Shown here: piece after piece, positions 32,968-42,368 of the stretch
Layout: each line of letters begins with the position of its first letter
Position numbering within the stretch: position 1 is the stretch's first letter
Assembly: GCA_041940305.1 (NCBI GenBank)
Contig: JBGTSJ010000023.1
Span: 1 to 64,000, forward strand
Direction: 5' to 3'
Length of the DNA stretch: 64,000 bases
Origin: JBGTSJ01 sp041940305
GTDB taxonomy: Bacteria > Planctomycetota > Planctomycetia > Planctomycetales > Planctomycetaceae
Program-made: the position numbers and the translations under genes
Notes under the pieces: generated by a model
What the model was told of the DNA's origin: nothing
The model's input: the letters and a program-made list of their open reading frames with translations, nothing else
The model's database searches: none

Positions 32968-35270
32968 GGGGCGGCTCCTTCTGACGAGGCGGCCGCCTGG
33001 GGGACCAACTTCTCCAGCTTCTCCACCAGTTCGGCGTCAGGCTTGGCTTTTTCCTTCTCCAGTTCCAGCGCCTTCGTCCACGCCTTGACGGCTGCGTCTT
33101 TCTCGCCGAGCTTGTCCAGGGCGTCGCCGAGGTGGTCGTAGATGGTGCTGTCTTCGCCGTTCTCCTGCTCGGTCGCCTGCTGCAGGTACTTGCGGGCCTC
33201 TTCGTACTGTTCCAGCCGGTACAGGACCCAGCCCATGCTGTCGAGATAGGCCGGGTTCTCCGGCTCGGCGGCGAGCGCCTTCTCGATCATGGTCTTCGCC
33301 TGTTCCAGGTTCTTCCCCTCGTCGGCCCACAGATAGCCCAGATCATTGTTGGCCTGCACGTTGTCGGGCTCCTCTTTGAGCACCTCTTCGAGCACCTGCT
33401 CGCCGCGGGCCATGTCCCCCTGTTGCACGTACAGGTTCGACAGGCTGAACTGCGAGGTCCGCACCAGCCGCTCGCTGTCCGGATCCGACTTGTAGGCCTC
33501 GATCACCTCCTGAAACAGCGCTTCCGCCCGGTCCCAGTTCTGGGCGTGATAGTGGATCCAGGCCTCCTGAAAATGCAACTGCGGATTCTCCGGCTGCGAG
33601 CCCCGCGCCTCGGCGATCACCGCCAGCGCATCGTCCGTCTTGCCGTCAAACTCCAGCGGGTAGCTCAGAAAGTACAGGAAGATCCAGCGTGCCTGAGCAA
33701 ACGCAGGATGCTCCGCCGCCTCCCGGAACACCTCGGCCGACTCGGTATACAGCTTCTGGTCGATGAGGTATTCGCCCAGCTCGCGGTAGACGTCCAGAGT
33801 CGGATTGTTCAGCATCGAGATCGTCAGCCGGTAGAAGTGCTGCACGTCCTCGGTCCGCTCCGCCTCGATCGCGAGCTTCCCCAGCATGTAGGCCTGCGGC
33901 AGGTCGATCTCCGGCGGACTGGCGGATTCCATCTCCCGTCCCGCCGCCATGGCCGCATCGAGCGCCTCGGAATTCTCCGAGAGCGCCTCCACCTCTGCTT
34001 CCCACCGCTCTACCAGTTCACGCACATCCGGCGGAAGCTTCTGCAGGTCCTCCTCGTCCTCCGGCTCGGGCATCTGGGGGTAGATCTTCCCCAGCAATTC
34101 GACAAGCTTACGGCCGTTATTCTGCTCCCGGTACACCGGCAGCAGCCCGACGAGCCCGCGAGGGTCGTTCGACGTTCCGAGAGTCTCCGTGTAAAGCAGC
34201 TCCCCCTTCTCGATCTGGCCGGCAGCGACGTACTCGTCCGCCAGGAAGTACGACAGAAACGCGTTCTTCGAGTCCGCCTGATGCAGTTCTTCGAGCCGCG
34301 GGATGAGCTCCGCCCCGCGCTGCAGGTCTGTCAGCAGATCCTTGAGCAGCTGGTACGCTTCGCGCCCCTTGTTCTGCAGCTGCGCGTCAAAGTACTTCTG
34401 CAGCTCGGCGAGAGCCTGCTCCGGCTTGTCGCTCTCGCGAAAGACCAGCGCCAGGTTGAAGCTGTGAATCCCGGGGCGTCCCTCGCGATGCCTGGCCGCT
34501 TCATCGAAGGCCTTGACCGCCAGGTCCGGCAGCTTCGCTTCGAGGAACGTTTTGCCGAACTCGTCGTACGTCGTGCCGGCGTCCCCGAGAATGTCTTTTC
34601 GCTCCTGCTCCGTCAGCGGCGGATCGCGGTCCGCCTGCAGGGCCTCAAACACGATCTGGTACGATTGCGCGGCCTCCGCGTGCTTCTGGCTCATGTGCAG
34701 ATAGAGGCCGAGATCGCGATGCACCAGCAGGTATGTCAATGACTCGGGATCGAGGGTTCCCTGCGCCAGTCCGTCCTGCAGCAGCTTGACGGAGTCGGAC
34801 AGGCTGTCGCCCCGCGCCATCACGGCCGCGAGACCCCGTACGATGCGAAAGCCCTGTTCCGTCTCTCTGCCGGCTCGCAGAGCGTACTGCCGCGCCTCGT
34901 CCTTCTGGTTCCGCGCGTACAGGACGGGAATCAACGCCTCATAGGCCGACAAGGCGGCCGGATTCAGGTCGATCGACTTCCGATAGGCCTCGGCCGCCTT
35001 CTCGAACTCGTCCGGACTCTCGCCGCCGCGTCCTTCGTGGATCTTCCCGGTCATGTACCAGGCGCGGGCCGCGGTCGCACGCTTGTCTTGCTCTGACCGC
35101 GGCACGAGGGGGTCGAACGTCTCGAGCGGTTCGTCCCCGATCTGCAGGCCGGGCACGGTCGGCGCGGGTTCCGCATGCTCGTCATCAGCTGAGGCAATCG
35201 GTCCCCAGGCGGCCGTTGCCAGCACTGCGAAGACGACCCTGCCCAGCAGCCAGTTCCATTCCCGGTCCAT
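32964..35270 (-). CDS. Exported tetratricopeptide repeat protein
   Basis: The 768-residue protein starts with a signal peptide (RVVFAVLATAAW, cleavage near ASADDE) and is otherwise a long series of TPR helices, for example EFEKAAEAYRKSIDLNPAAL near the N-terminus and DNVQANNDLGYLWADEGKN and AYLDSMGWVLYRLEQYEEAR near the C-terminus. It probably works as a periplasmic or outer-membrane scaffold; partners are unknown. The ATG at 35270 is preceded by GGAGG at 5-base spacing. It is followed without a gap by the antitoxin and toxin genes. Confidence 0.88.
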   Translation of the reverse strand: MDREWNWLLGRVVFAVLATAAWGPIASADDEHAEPAPTVPGLQIGDEPLETFDPLVPRSEQDKRATAARAWYMTGKIHEGRGGESPDEFEKAAEAYRKSIDLNPAALSAYEALIPVLYARNQKDEARQYALRAGRETEQGFRIVRGLAAVMARGDSLSDSVKLLQDGLAQGTLDPESLTYLLVHRDLGLYLHMSQKHAEAAQSYQIVFEALQADRDPPLTEQERKDILGDAGTTYDEFGKTFLEAKLPDLAVKAFDEAARHREGRPGIHSFNLALVFRESDKPEQALAELQKYFDAQLQNKGREAYQLLKDLLTDLQRGAELIPRLEELHQADSKNAFLSYFLADEYVAAGQIEKGELLYTETLGTSNDPRGLVGLLPVYREQNNGRKLVELLGKIYPQMPEPEDEEDLQKLPPDVRELVERWEAEVEALSENSEALDAAMAAGREMESASPPEIDLPQAYMLGKLAIEAERTEDVQHFYRLTISMLNNPTLDVYRELGEYLIDQKLYTESAEVFREAAEHPAFAQARWIFLYFLSYPLEFDGKTDDALAVIAEARGSQPENPQLHFQEAWIHYHAQNWDRAEALFQEVIEAYKSDPDSERLVRTSQFSLSNLYVQQGDMARGEQVLEEVLKEEPDNVQANNDLGYLWADEGKNLEQAKTMIEKALAAEPENPAYLDSMGWVLYRLEQYEEARKYLQQATEQENGEDSTIYDHLGDALDKLGEKDAAVKAWTKALELEKEKAKPDAELVEKLEKLVPQAAASSEGAAP

Positions 35271-35403
35271 GATCGCCTCCCGCCCAGCCACGTCCAGACG
35301 GCTCCCCACAGACATGCGGGGACGCCGCATTCACGATGATCGATGTATTCTAGCGATCCCGGCGCGCAGGCTCCAAGCGCGGTTCCCCGGGCGCCGGACG
35401 CTC

Positions 35404-36276
35404 CTACTTGGATGCGACCCGCCGCTTGGCCGTCTTCTTCGGCTTGGACACCCTCTTGCGGACCGAGCCCGAGGAGTTCTTCGACTTTTTTGCGGCACGT
35501 TTGGCGCTGGGCGGCTTGCGGCGGGATTTCTTGACGGTCTTCTTCGCCGCCCGCGGAGGCCGGGCCAGATGCTGTTTCAGCCGCTCCGCCGCCGTACCAG
35601 GGTCGATCTCCCCATTCGTCTCCGCGCTGTCCGCCGTGAACGTCCCCGCGTACTTGCGATCGGTGGCGACCGCCCGCAGCAGCGCGCCAAAGAGCTGCGC
35701 GTCCGGCTTCCGCAAGATCGACTTCATCTCCTCCGACGCGGCGATGTTGTCCGCATCCTGGGCCACCAGCCCCATCCATTGCAGCACTTCCCGCGACGCG
35801 TCGTCCACCGGCACCGCGTGCGATCCCAGGCAGTTCTGCACCACGTACGCCTGCACGAAGGGGGTCAGGTACGCGATCTTGCTCAGCTGCTTTTCGGCGA
35901 CGTCCATCGTCTTCCGCTTCAGCACTTCCAGGTCGAAGCTGTAATACTTCTCGAACGTGAACTGCAGCGCCTCGCGAATCCGCAGCGCCTTCCATTCCGG
36001 CGTCGGGAGGTCCTCAAGAATCGCCTCGATCTCAGTGATGGAGCTGACGCGAATCTCGTTCAGATCGTGAAACGATCCGAGCAGCTTTTCCAGCGCCGCC
36101 TCGGCCGCTTCGTGCGACGAGTTCTCCAGGCAGATCGCGTACAGCAGCGACTCCAGCACCGGCCGGTTGTCCTTGGGGAGTACACGGCCGTATTTCTTCT
36201 TCAGCACCGCCGTCACCTTGCGGACGACCGACTGCCGATCGGAGGTCTTCATTTTCTTCGTCGTCGGGCTGGTCAT
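35404..36276 (-). CDS. Helical protein with a histone H1-like basic tail
   Basis: The 290-residue protein has a helical domain (RPVLESLLYAICLENSSHEA, LEKLLGSFHDLNEIRVSS, LSKIAYLTPFVQAYVVQNCL) that recalls the endonuclease III/HhH-GPD fold. The catalytic lysine/aspartate and iron-sulfur cysteines are not seen. From about residue 230 the chain is almost only Lys, Arg, Ser, Ala and Pro (AAKKTVKKSRRKPP), like histone H1 or AlgP tails. DNA or RNA binding is inferred. The start 36276 follows AGGCAGGC; upstream ATGs in the frame have less support. Confidence 0.7.
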   Translation of the reverse strand: MTSPTTKKMKTSDRQSVVRKVTAVLKKKYGRVLPKDNRPVLESLLYAICLENSSHEAAEAALEKLLGSFHDLNEIRVSSITEIEAILEDLPTPEWKALRIREALQFTFEKYYSFDLEVLKRKTMDVAEKQLSKIAYLTPFVQAYVVQNCLGSHAVPVDDASREVLQWMGLVAQDADNIAASEEMKSILRKPDAQLFGALLRAVATDRKYAGTFTADSAETNGEIDPGTAAERLKQHLARPPRAAKKTVKKSRRKPPSAKRAAKKSKNSSGSVRKRVSKPKKTAKRRVASK

Positions 36277-36416
36277 GCCTGCCTTTCCCTGCATCATGCC
36301 GAGTGGTGAGTCAGTGCCGACTCGCGGGTGAGCGTAAATTTGGTCTGCCGCTGAATGGAGACGGAATGCGTCCTGCCGCTGCGGGGTGGCCGCAATGCAG
36401 CGCATCGCGGTGGATG

Positions 36417-36815
36417 TCAGCTCCCGTCATGGGAGTTTTCCTCCTGATCGACGGCGTGCTCCGAATCGATTGTTCCCCCTTGCACGGCGCGCAGAGTCCG
36501 TGAAACTTCAATGCTCTTCTTCACCCCCTGATCGAGCACGAACGTGAGGACCGGAGTCAGCCGCAGCTGCAGCTCGTCTGCGATCTTCGACTGGATGAAC
36601 CCTCGCGCCGAGTTGAGTCCGTGCACGGCCAGCCGCTGTTCTGTTTCGTCCCCCATCACTGATACGAACACTTTCGCCGTCCGCAGGTCTTCGGCCACTT
36701 CGGTCCGCAGCACGGTTACGTTCTTCACCCGGGGGTCCCGCAACTCGAACAGGATCACTGAACTGACGACCTGCCGGACGGCCGCGGCAATCTTGGCGGT
36801 ACGGCGGGTATTCAT
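36417..36815 (-). CDS. rbfA: Ribosome-binding factor A
   Basis: The 132-residue protein has the RbfA pattern: RTAKIAAAVRQVVSSVILFE, LRDPRVKNVTVLRTEVAEDL, AKVFVSVMGDE and GFIQSKIADELQLRLTPVLT. RbfA binds the 30S subunit during 16S rRNA maturation. The ATG at 36815 gives the normal start; the open frame upstream is unrelated. It is the third gene of the nusA-infB-rbfA order, 176 bp after infB. An acidic extension (DSEHAVDQEENSHD) ends the protein. Confidence 0.9.
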   Translation of the reverse strand: MNTRRTAKIAAAVRQVVSSVILFELRDPRVKNVTVLRTEVAEDLRTAKVFVSVMGDETEQRLAVHGLNSARGFIQSKIADELQLRLTPVLTFVLDQGVKKSIEVSRTLRAVQGGTIDSEHAVDQEENSHDGS

Positions 36816-36991
36816 GGTCGCATCAGATCTGGAGTGTGCGGCGCTGTGCGCCAGGGGCCGCGGATGACGCGGACCGGGCGGGTTTTCGCGGATTGTTCGA
36901 AGCGTTCCGTGTGCCACAGAGCCGTTCTCACTCGACGGTCGATCTGTGCAATTCCGAGCGATCTGCCGCGCCGCGGCCGACTCGTGACCTG

Positions 36992-39754
36992 CTATCCCTC
37001 CAGGGTCCGCTTCCGTTCCTCGATCTTGTACGCCTCCAGCAGGTCCCCTTCCTTGACGTCGTTGAATCCATCCAGCCGGATGCCGCACTCCATGCCCTCG
37101 CGCACCTCACGCGCGTCGTCTTTCTCGCGCTTGAGCGAGGCGATGGGATAGTCGTTGAGCACCGTCTGGTCGCGGATCACGTGCATGCGGTTGGAGCGTT
37201 CGATCGTGCCGTTCAGCACGCGGCAGCCGGCGATTGTGCCGATCCGGCTGATCGGGAACGTCCGCAGCACGATGGCCCGGCCTGTGGCGATCTCCATCCG
37301 TTCGGGCCTCAGCAGCCCTTCCAACGCCTTCTTAATATCGTCGGTGACGTTGTAGATGATGTCGTAGCGCCGAATCTGCACGCCGTCCCGGTCGGCCAGC
37401 GTCTGCGCGCGGTCTTCCGCCACCACGTGGAAAGCGATGATAATGGCGCCCGTGGATGCAGCGAGCGTGACGTCGCTCTCGTTCACGCCGCCGACGCCGC
37501 TGTGCACGATGTTCAGCCGGACTTCCGGATGCTCGAATTTCTCGAGCTCCCCCCGGATCGCCTCGATGGATCCCGGGGTGTCCGCTTTCAGAATCAGGGG
37601 CAACGTCTGGACGGAGCCGTCGCGATCGGCGAAGAACGCCTCGAGCGTTTTTGGTCCACCGCGCTGTGCCAGCAGTTCGGTGCGACCCCGGTCGTGCCGC
37701 GTTTCGGCGACCGTCCGGGCATCCTCCAGATCGTCCATCGCAAAGAAGAAGTCGCCGGCCGCAGGAACCTCGTTGAGCCCGGAGACTTTCACCGGCGTGG
37801 ACGGCCCTGCTTCCTCGATTTCGACGTTCTGGTCGGTGTACATCGAGCGGACCCGTCCGTACGCAGCGCCGCAGGAGATCACATCTCCGACGCGGAGGGT
37901 GCCACGGCGGACGACCAGCCATGCCAGCGGGCCGAGACCCTCGTCCCGGAACGCTTCCAGGCACACCCCTTCGGCCGGAATGTCGGACGGCGCCTGCAGT
38001 TCGTTGAGTTCGGCGGTGACCAGCAGCGTTTCCAGCAGATCATCCACTCCGGTTCCTTTGAGGGCCGAAACCCGCACCACTTCGGTATCTCCGCCCCACT
38101 CCGAGGGAATGATTTCGTGCTGCGACAGTCCGGAGAGGACTTTCTGCTGGTCCACTCCCGGGAGGTCCACCTTGTTCATCGCCACGATAATGGGCACTTT
38201 CGCGGCCTTCGCGTGGGCAATGCATTCGACCGTCTGGGGCATGACTCCGTCGTCGGCCGCCACGACCAGCACGATCATGTCGGTCACGTTCGCGCCGCGG
38301 GCGCGCATCTCGCCGAAGGCGGCGTGCCCCGGGGTGTCCACGAACGTCAGCTTGTGGCCGTTGTGCTCCACCTGATAGGCGGCAATGTGCTGAGTAATGC
38401 CTCCCGCCTCGCCGGCGACCACGTTGCTGGAGCGGATTCGGTCGACGAGCGTCGTCTTGCCGTGATCGACGTGTCCGAGGATCGTGATGATCGGCGGCCG
38501 CGTGACCAGCTCCGTGCCGGCATCGGCAAACTCCGAGTTGCTGCGCTGCAGACGCTCCATGAGCGCCTCCTCCACCGTCTCCGGTTTCTCGATGGTCAGA
38601 TCGACGCCGAGCTCCAGCGCCACTTCGAGCGCCGTCTCCTCGTCGAGCACGTCGTTGATCGTCGCCATCTGTCCGGCCCGGAACAGAATTCCGATGATGT
38701 CCCGCGCCGGCCGCCCCAACGCCTCCGAGAAGTCGCGGATCGTGACCGGAGTCGTGACCGTCGCCTCCGTCTTGAGCGTGACGGGGCCGCCGCGACTGCG
38801 GCGCTTCGGGAACCGTGTAAACCGTCCCGAACCTTCATCGTCCTCGACGTCTTTGGTCCGCTGTCGCTTTCGGCGGCGTTCCTCGCGCCCCTCCGCCAGC
38901 CCCAGGCTCCGCGGTTTCCCTTTGCGGACGTCCGATTCATCCTCCTCCACGCCCCCGACGGCTCGTGGTTTCTTGCTCTCGTCCTTGTGCTTTTTGAGGA
39001 TGCTTGCCAGCGGGCTCGAGCTCTTCAGCTGGTCCGCCGTCAGCCGCACTTCGGGCTTCTGGGCGGGCTCCTCGGTGCGGGCCGTCGGGCTCGGCGTCTT
39101 GAATGTCGGGGTGGCGACGCTCGGCAGGGACGGGCCTTTCTTCGGGCGCTCACGCCGGGACTTGTTGTCCAGATCGCGAATCGAACCCCGCGGCTTCATC
39201 TCGCGGATGCCCGAGAGCCCCGCGCCTGTCGGCGCTACGTAATCGGAACGTGACATCGGCGTAGAACGGGGCTTCTCCGGCGCCACCGGATCGCCGTCAT
39301 CGCTATCGTCTTCGGGCTGCTGCTCGGCCGTCGCTGCCGCAGGCTGCGTTGCTTCGACGGGGGGCTCTGGTTCCGCCGGCGCCTCTTCCGGGGACAGCAC
39401 CGCATCCTCGGTCGCCTGTTCGGAAGCGAGCTCTTCATCCCCCTTGGCTCGTCGCCGTACGCTTCCCAGCGGCCCCATGGTGCGAATCTGGCGCACCGGG
39501 CCGCTGCGGTCCGGGGGCGGCTCGCGCGTGAGCGTCGCCGACTCCGCCGCGGCTGCCGAAGGCTTCCCCGCCGAGCGCGCCTGCTTCAGGTGCTCCATCA
39601 GCCGGTCTTTCTCCTCCGGCGTGATGCTGGCCAGCGGCGACGCCTTCACGTCCAGCCCTGCATCATTGCAGTGCTGAATGAGGTCCTTGCTGTCGATATC
39701 CAGTTCTTTCGCTAGCGCGAAAATGCGAATCTTCAAGCCTCGCCTCTCGTTCAA
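36992..39754 (-). CDS. infB: Translation initiation factor IF-2
   Basis: The 920-residue GTPase places initiator tRNA on the 30S subunit. The IF2_N domain is at the start (KIRIFALAKELDIDSKDLIQ). A long charged linker (about residues 60-330) follows, with Glu/Pro/Ala-rich and then Arg-rich parts. The G domain starts near residue 424: GHVDHGKTTLVDRI, DTPGHAAFGEMRARGA, MNKVDLPG. Domains II-IV follow and end in EGDLLEAYKIEERKRTLEG. It lies 83 bp downstream of nusA. Confidence 0.96.
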   Translation of the reverse strand: MNERRGLKIRIFALAKELDIDSKDLIQHCNDAGLDVKASPLASITPEEKDRLMEHLKQARSAGKPSAAAAESATLTREPPPDRSGPVRQIRTMGPLGSVRRRAKGDEELASEQATEDAVLSPEEAPAEPEPPVEATQPAAATAEQQPEDDSDDGDPVAPEKPRSTPMSRSDYVAPTGAGLSGIREMKPRGSIRDLDNKSRRERPKKGPSLPSVATPTFKTPSPTARTEEPAQKPEVRLTADQLKSSSPLASILKKHKDESKKPRAVGGVEEDESDVRKGKPRSLGLAEGREERRRKRQRTKDVEDDEGSGRFTRFPKRRSRGGPVTLKTEATVTTPVTIRDFSEALGRPARDIIGILFRAGQMATINDVLDEETALEVALELGVDLTIEKPETVEEALMERLQRSNSEFADAGTELVTRPPIITILGHVDHGKTTLVDRIRSSNVVAGEAGGITQHIAAYQVEHNGHKLTFVDTPGHAAFGEMRARGANVTDMIVLVVAADDGVMPQTVECIAHAKAAKVPIIVAMNKVDLPGVDQQKVLSGLSQHEIIPSEWGGDTEVVRVSALKGTGVDDLLETLLVTAELNELQAPSDIPAEGVCLEAFRDEGLGPLAWLVVRRGTLRVGDVISCGAAYGRVRSMYTDQNVEIEEAGPSTPVKVSGLNEVPAAGDFFFAMDDLEDARTVAETRHDRGRTELLAQRGGPKTLEAFFADRDGSVQTLPLILKADTPGSIEAIRGELEKFEHPEVRLNIVHSGVGGVNESDVTLAASTGAIIIAFHVVAEDRAQTLADRDGVQIRRYDIIYNVTDDIKKALEGLLRPERMEIATGRAIVLRTFPISRIGTIAGCRVLNGTIERSNRMHVIRDQTVLNDYPIASLKREKDDAREVREGMECGIRLDGFNDVKEGDLLEAYKIEERKRTLEG

Positions 39755-39837
39755 ACCTCAAGACCGGTTGGTTGCTTCATGCACAGCTCCCTGTCATCGG
39801 ACAGCCCTCCACCGCCCGCACGCAGCCGTCTCGCACT

Positions 39838-41574
39838 TCATGCCTCGGTCGACTCCGCCGCCCGTTCGCTTCGCGACTCATCGACCAGGTCCGCCGCATC
39901 GTCCGTGTCAGTCTCTGCGCCGGCGGCCGCGCCGGCTTCCGAGTCCATTCCCAAGGCTTCCAGTTCCTCCTTCGCCTCCCGAACCTCCTCGTGCGCATCG
40001 ACCTTTGACGACGATGCGTCGTCGTCGCTCGACGCCTCGGCCGACGGGTCCGGCACCGGCTTTCGGGACGTCTCGATCTCGTCCGAAACCTCCCGCGCCA
40101 CCGCCAGATCATGCTCCTCCGCAGAGGCAGCCTCCGCTTCCGCGGCCTCCTCCTCTTCCACAGCCTCCGCTGCGCTGGCCTCGCCCTCGACACTCGCCTC
40201 CGCCGTGTCACCCAACTCAGCTGCCTCTTCGGCCGCAGCTGGTTCGGATTCAGCTGAAGCCTCCGACTCGCCGACAGCTTCTCCCGCAGCGCCCTCGGTG
40301 TCTCCGGCCGCCTCAGCGGCTGCAGCCGCTTCGGCCGCGGCCTCCGCTTCGGCCGCCTGTTGGGCCGCCGCCTCGAGCCGTGCCCGCCGCTGCTGTTCCT
40401 TCTTGAGATCCGCCTCGCGCTCCTCGCGTTCGCTTTCCACGTCTGCGTACGCGACGATTTCGTCGCACTGTTCCTCGGTCAACCCTCCCAGCTCGGCCAG
40501 CTGGTCCGGCTCGATGACCGAGAGGTCGTCGAAGCTGAAGAATCCCTGAGACACCAGCAGTTCCGCCAGCTCCTCCGTCACGTGCGGCACTACGGAAAAC
40601 GCCGACACGGATCGGTCGAGCTGCTCGTCCAGCTCTTCCCGCGTCATCACCTCGATGTCCCAGCCCACCAGTTTCGACGCCAGCCGGACGTTCTGGCCTT
40701 TCTTCCCGATCGCGAGCGACAACTGATCTTCCTTCACGAGCACAATCACACGCCCCAGCATGGGACAGAGGATGACGTCCTCGACCTCGGCGGGCTGCAG
40801 TGCGTTTGGAATCAGCACCTGCAGCGAGTCGTTCCAGCGGACGATGTCGATGCGCTCTCCTGCCAGTTCGTCGACGATGCTGCGGATTCGCGAGCCCCGA
40901 ACGCCGACGCACGCCCCGACCGCATCGATGCTGTTGTCGTAACAGGAGACCGCCACCTTCGACCGGTACCCGGCCTCCCGAGCGAGCGACCGTACCTCGA
41001 TCACACGGTCGGCCACTTCGGGGATTTCCACTTCGAACAGCCGCCGCACCAGCTCCGGATGATTCCGCGAGAGAATCACCTTTACCCGACTGCCGACCTT
41101 GCGCACCTCCAGCACCACCGAGCGGACCCGCTCGTTCACGCGGTGCGTTTCGCCGGGGATCTGCTCGCTTTTGGGAAGCAGCGCTTCGACTTTTCCCAAG
41201 TTGACGATCGCCACGCCGTGATCGATGCGGGTGATCGTCCCGGTCATCAGTTCGCCGCGCTGGGCCGTGAATTCGTCGAACAGGGAGTCCCGCTCCGCCT
41301 CGCGGATCTTCTGGATCATCACCTGCTTGGCCGTCTGGGCGTCGATGCGTCCCAGCAGGTCCAACTCGTCCGGCGGAATGTCGCTCCCCTCCAGCTTGAT
41401 CGTCCGCTCCCCGGATTCGCGGTCAATCTGCACCGCCAGATCGGCTTCCTCACCGTAGTGTTTCTTCGCGGCCGAGGTGATCGCCTGTTCGATGGCGTCG
41501 AACACGATCTCCTTGGGAATGCCCTTGTCGCGATGGATCGTGTCGACGATCCGCAGGATCTCACTGCTGTTCAT
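39838..41574 (-). CDS. nusA: Transcription elongation/termination factor NusA with acidic tail
   Basis: The 578-residue protein starts like all NusA proteins (SSEILRIVDTIHRDKGIPKE, VFDAIEQAITSAAKKHYG). It continues with S1 (TGTITRIDHGVAIVNLGKVE) and KH domains (GACVGVRGSRIRSIVDELAG, VEDVILCPMLGRVIV). One helix-hairpin-helix unit follows (SQGFFSFDDLSVIEPDQLAE). From about residue 385 there are some 190 residues of Ala/Glu-rich, strongly acidic low-complexity sequence. NusA pairs with RNA polymerase in pausing, termination and antitermination. It is first in the operon; the rimP gene that usually precedes it is missing. Confidence 0.95.
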   Translation of the reverse strand: MNSSEILRIVDTIHRDKGIPKEIVFDAIEQAITSAAKKHYGEEADLAVQIDRESGERTIKLEGSDIPPDELDLLGRIDAQTAKQVMIQKIREAERDSLFDEFTAQRGELMTGTITRIDHGVAIVNLGKVEALLPKSEQIPGETHRVNERVRSVVLEVRKVGSRVKVILSRNHPELVRRLFEVEIPEVADRVIEVRSLAREAGYRSKVAVSCYDNSIDAVGACVGVRGSRIRSIVDELAGERIDIVRWNDSLQVLIPNALQPAEVEDVILCPMLGRVIVLVKEDQLSLAIGKKGQNVRLASKLVGWDIEVMTREELDEQLDRSVSAFSVVPHVTEELAELLVSQGFFSFDDLSVIEPDQLAELGGLTEEQCDEIVAYADVESEREEREADLKKEQQRRARLEAAAQQAAEAEAAAEAAAAAEAAGDTEGAAGEAVGESEASAESEPAAAEEAAELGDTAEASVEGEASAAEAVEEEEAAEAEAASAEEHDLAVAREVSDEIETSRKPVPDPSAEASSDDDASSSKVDAHEEVREAKEELEALGMDSEAGAAAGAETDTDDAADLVDESRSERAAESTEA

Positions 41575-41714
41575 GACGTCTTGCCGCGGGCTGAAGGTGT
41601 CGCGATCGTTGCCGTACCGGGAGCGGCCGCGTGTTTCGACCGTTCCGTCCGGCTCATGAGTGACTACGAGTGGCGTCGGTGGATTCCGGTTTCTCGATGC
41701 TCCTGCGTGCCGAC

Positions 41715-41739
41715 AAAAAAAGTGGGCTCATGTCCCACT
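41715..41739 (-). terminator. Intrinsic terminator-like hairpin in the nusA leader
   Basis: Read on the minus strand, AGTGGG pairs with CCCACT across ACATGAG and is followed by a run of seven T. It lies about 140 bases before the nusA ATG and downstream of the only visible minus-strand promoter, so it would act on nusA transcripts themselves. Confidence 0.6.
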
Positions 41740-42074
41740 CACTTCGCCGCCACGGCCGGGACACAAACATCCGCAGCGGCCTGCCGCCTGCAGACGAAAC
41801 CACGCCTGCAAGCGACCCGCCGGAGTCGCGGAGCACCGGCCAGATTCTCTACCGACGCTTACATGAGCAACCTCGTGTCACGTGGTCGCGCACCGATCCG
41901 GAACGTCATTTCGCACCTGCATTCTCGCTGACGCCCCGAGCCGCGGCGAAGGCCGTGCCTCGACTCCGACAGTACAGCTGCCGACTCCTTTTGTCGGTGA
42001 GGATGCACGCGCATCCCGCCCGCTCCCGGAAATCCCTCCGAAAGCGGCAAAAGTCGAAGCTGCTAATTGGGTTA

Positions 42075-42103
42075 ACCATAGAAATCCGGCCGCGCGAAGT
42101 CAA
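42075..42103 (-). promoter_or_regulatory. Strong sigma70-type promoter for the nusA operon
   Basis: On the minus strand TTGACT (42103-42098), a spacer of exactly 17 bases and TATGGT (42080-42075) are followed by TTAACCCAATTAG. This is the best promoter match in the window. Confidence 0.65.
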
Positions 42104-42368
42104 GCCGCAGCGATCGATTCATTCGTCCATGCGATCCAGTTTGCGGGTGGCGCGGAGGGGTTCGCCCGCGAACTCACTGCTCCGGTCGGAATCCATGCAT
42201 CGGCGAGTGTTCTTGTCGCGGCGGTTCCTTGGTACCTCAAAGCGCCGGGGGCTTTAGCAGGTCGCGTCGGACTCGCTGCCCTGTTGAAGCGCAGTCGACT
42301 CAGCGGTTATAAGAAAAGATGTCCCCCCTTTATCGAACACCCCGCTACGACTGCAGATCGGTCTCGTG

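Larger units (their letters stand above)
41575..42368. other. Divergent region with the long nusA leader
   Basis: This 794-base region lies between nusA (minus) and the PSD1 gene (plus). It holds a promoter at 42075-42103 and a terminator-like hairpin at 41715-41739, both on the minus strand. I see no rimP-like or other convincing protein. The predicted nusA mRNA would have a 5' leader of roughly 490 bases. Confidence 0.6.

Noticed and set aside
33132..34742. Open frame of 536 codons antisense to the TPR gene
   Set aside because: The minus-strand TPR pattern is clear. The antisense frame has repetitive Leu/Arg/Val composition and no recognisable domain.
36836..39253. Open frame of 805 codons antisense to infB
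   Set aside because: The opposite strand encodes an unmistakable IF-2; the antisense product is His/Arg/Asp-rich with no domain, as expected from GC-rich shadow frames.
40360..41931. Open frame of 523 codons antisense to nusA
   Set aside because: NusA is certain on the minus strand; the antisense frame is a composition artefact and crosses the nusA start and leader.
41670..42257. Open frames in the nusA/PSD1 divergent region
   Set aside because: They are Arg/Ser/Pro-rich, lack ribosome binding sites and family similarity, and overlap the promoter and leader elements.
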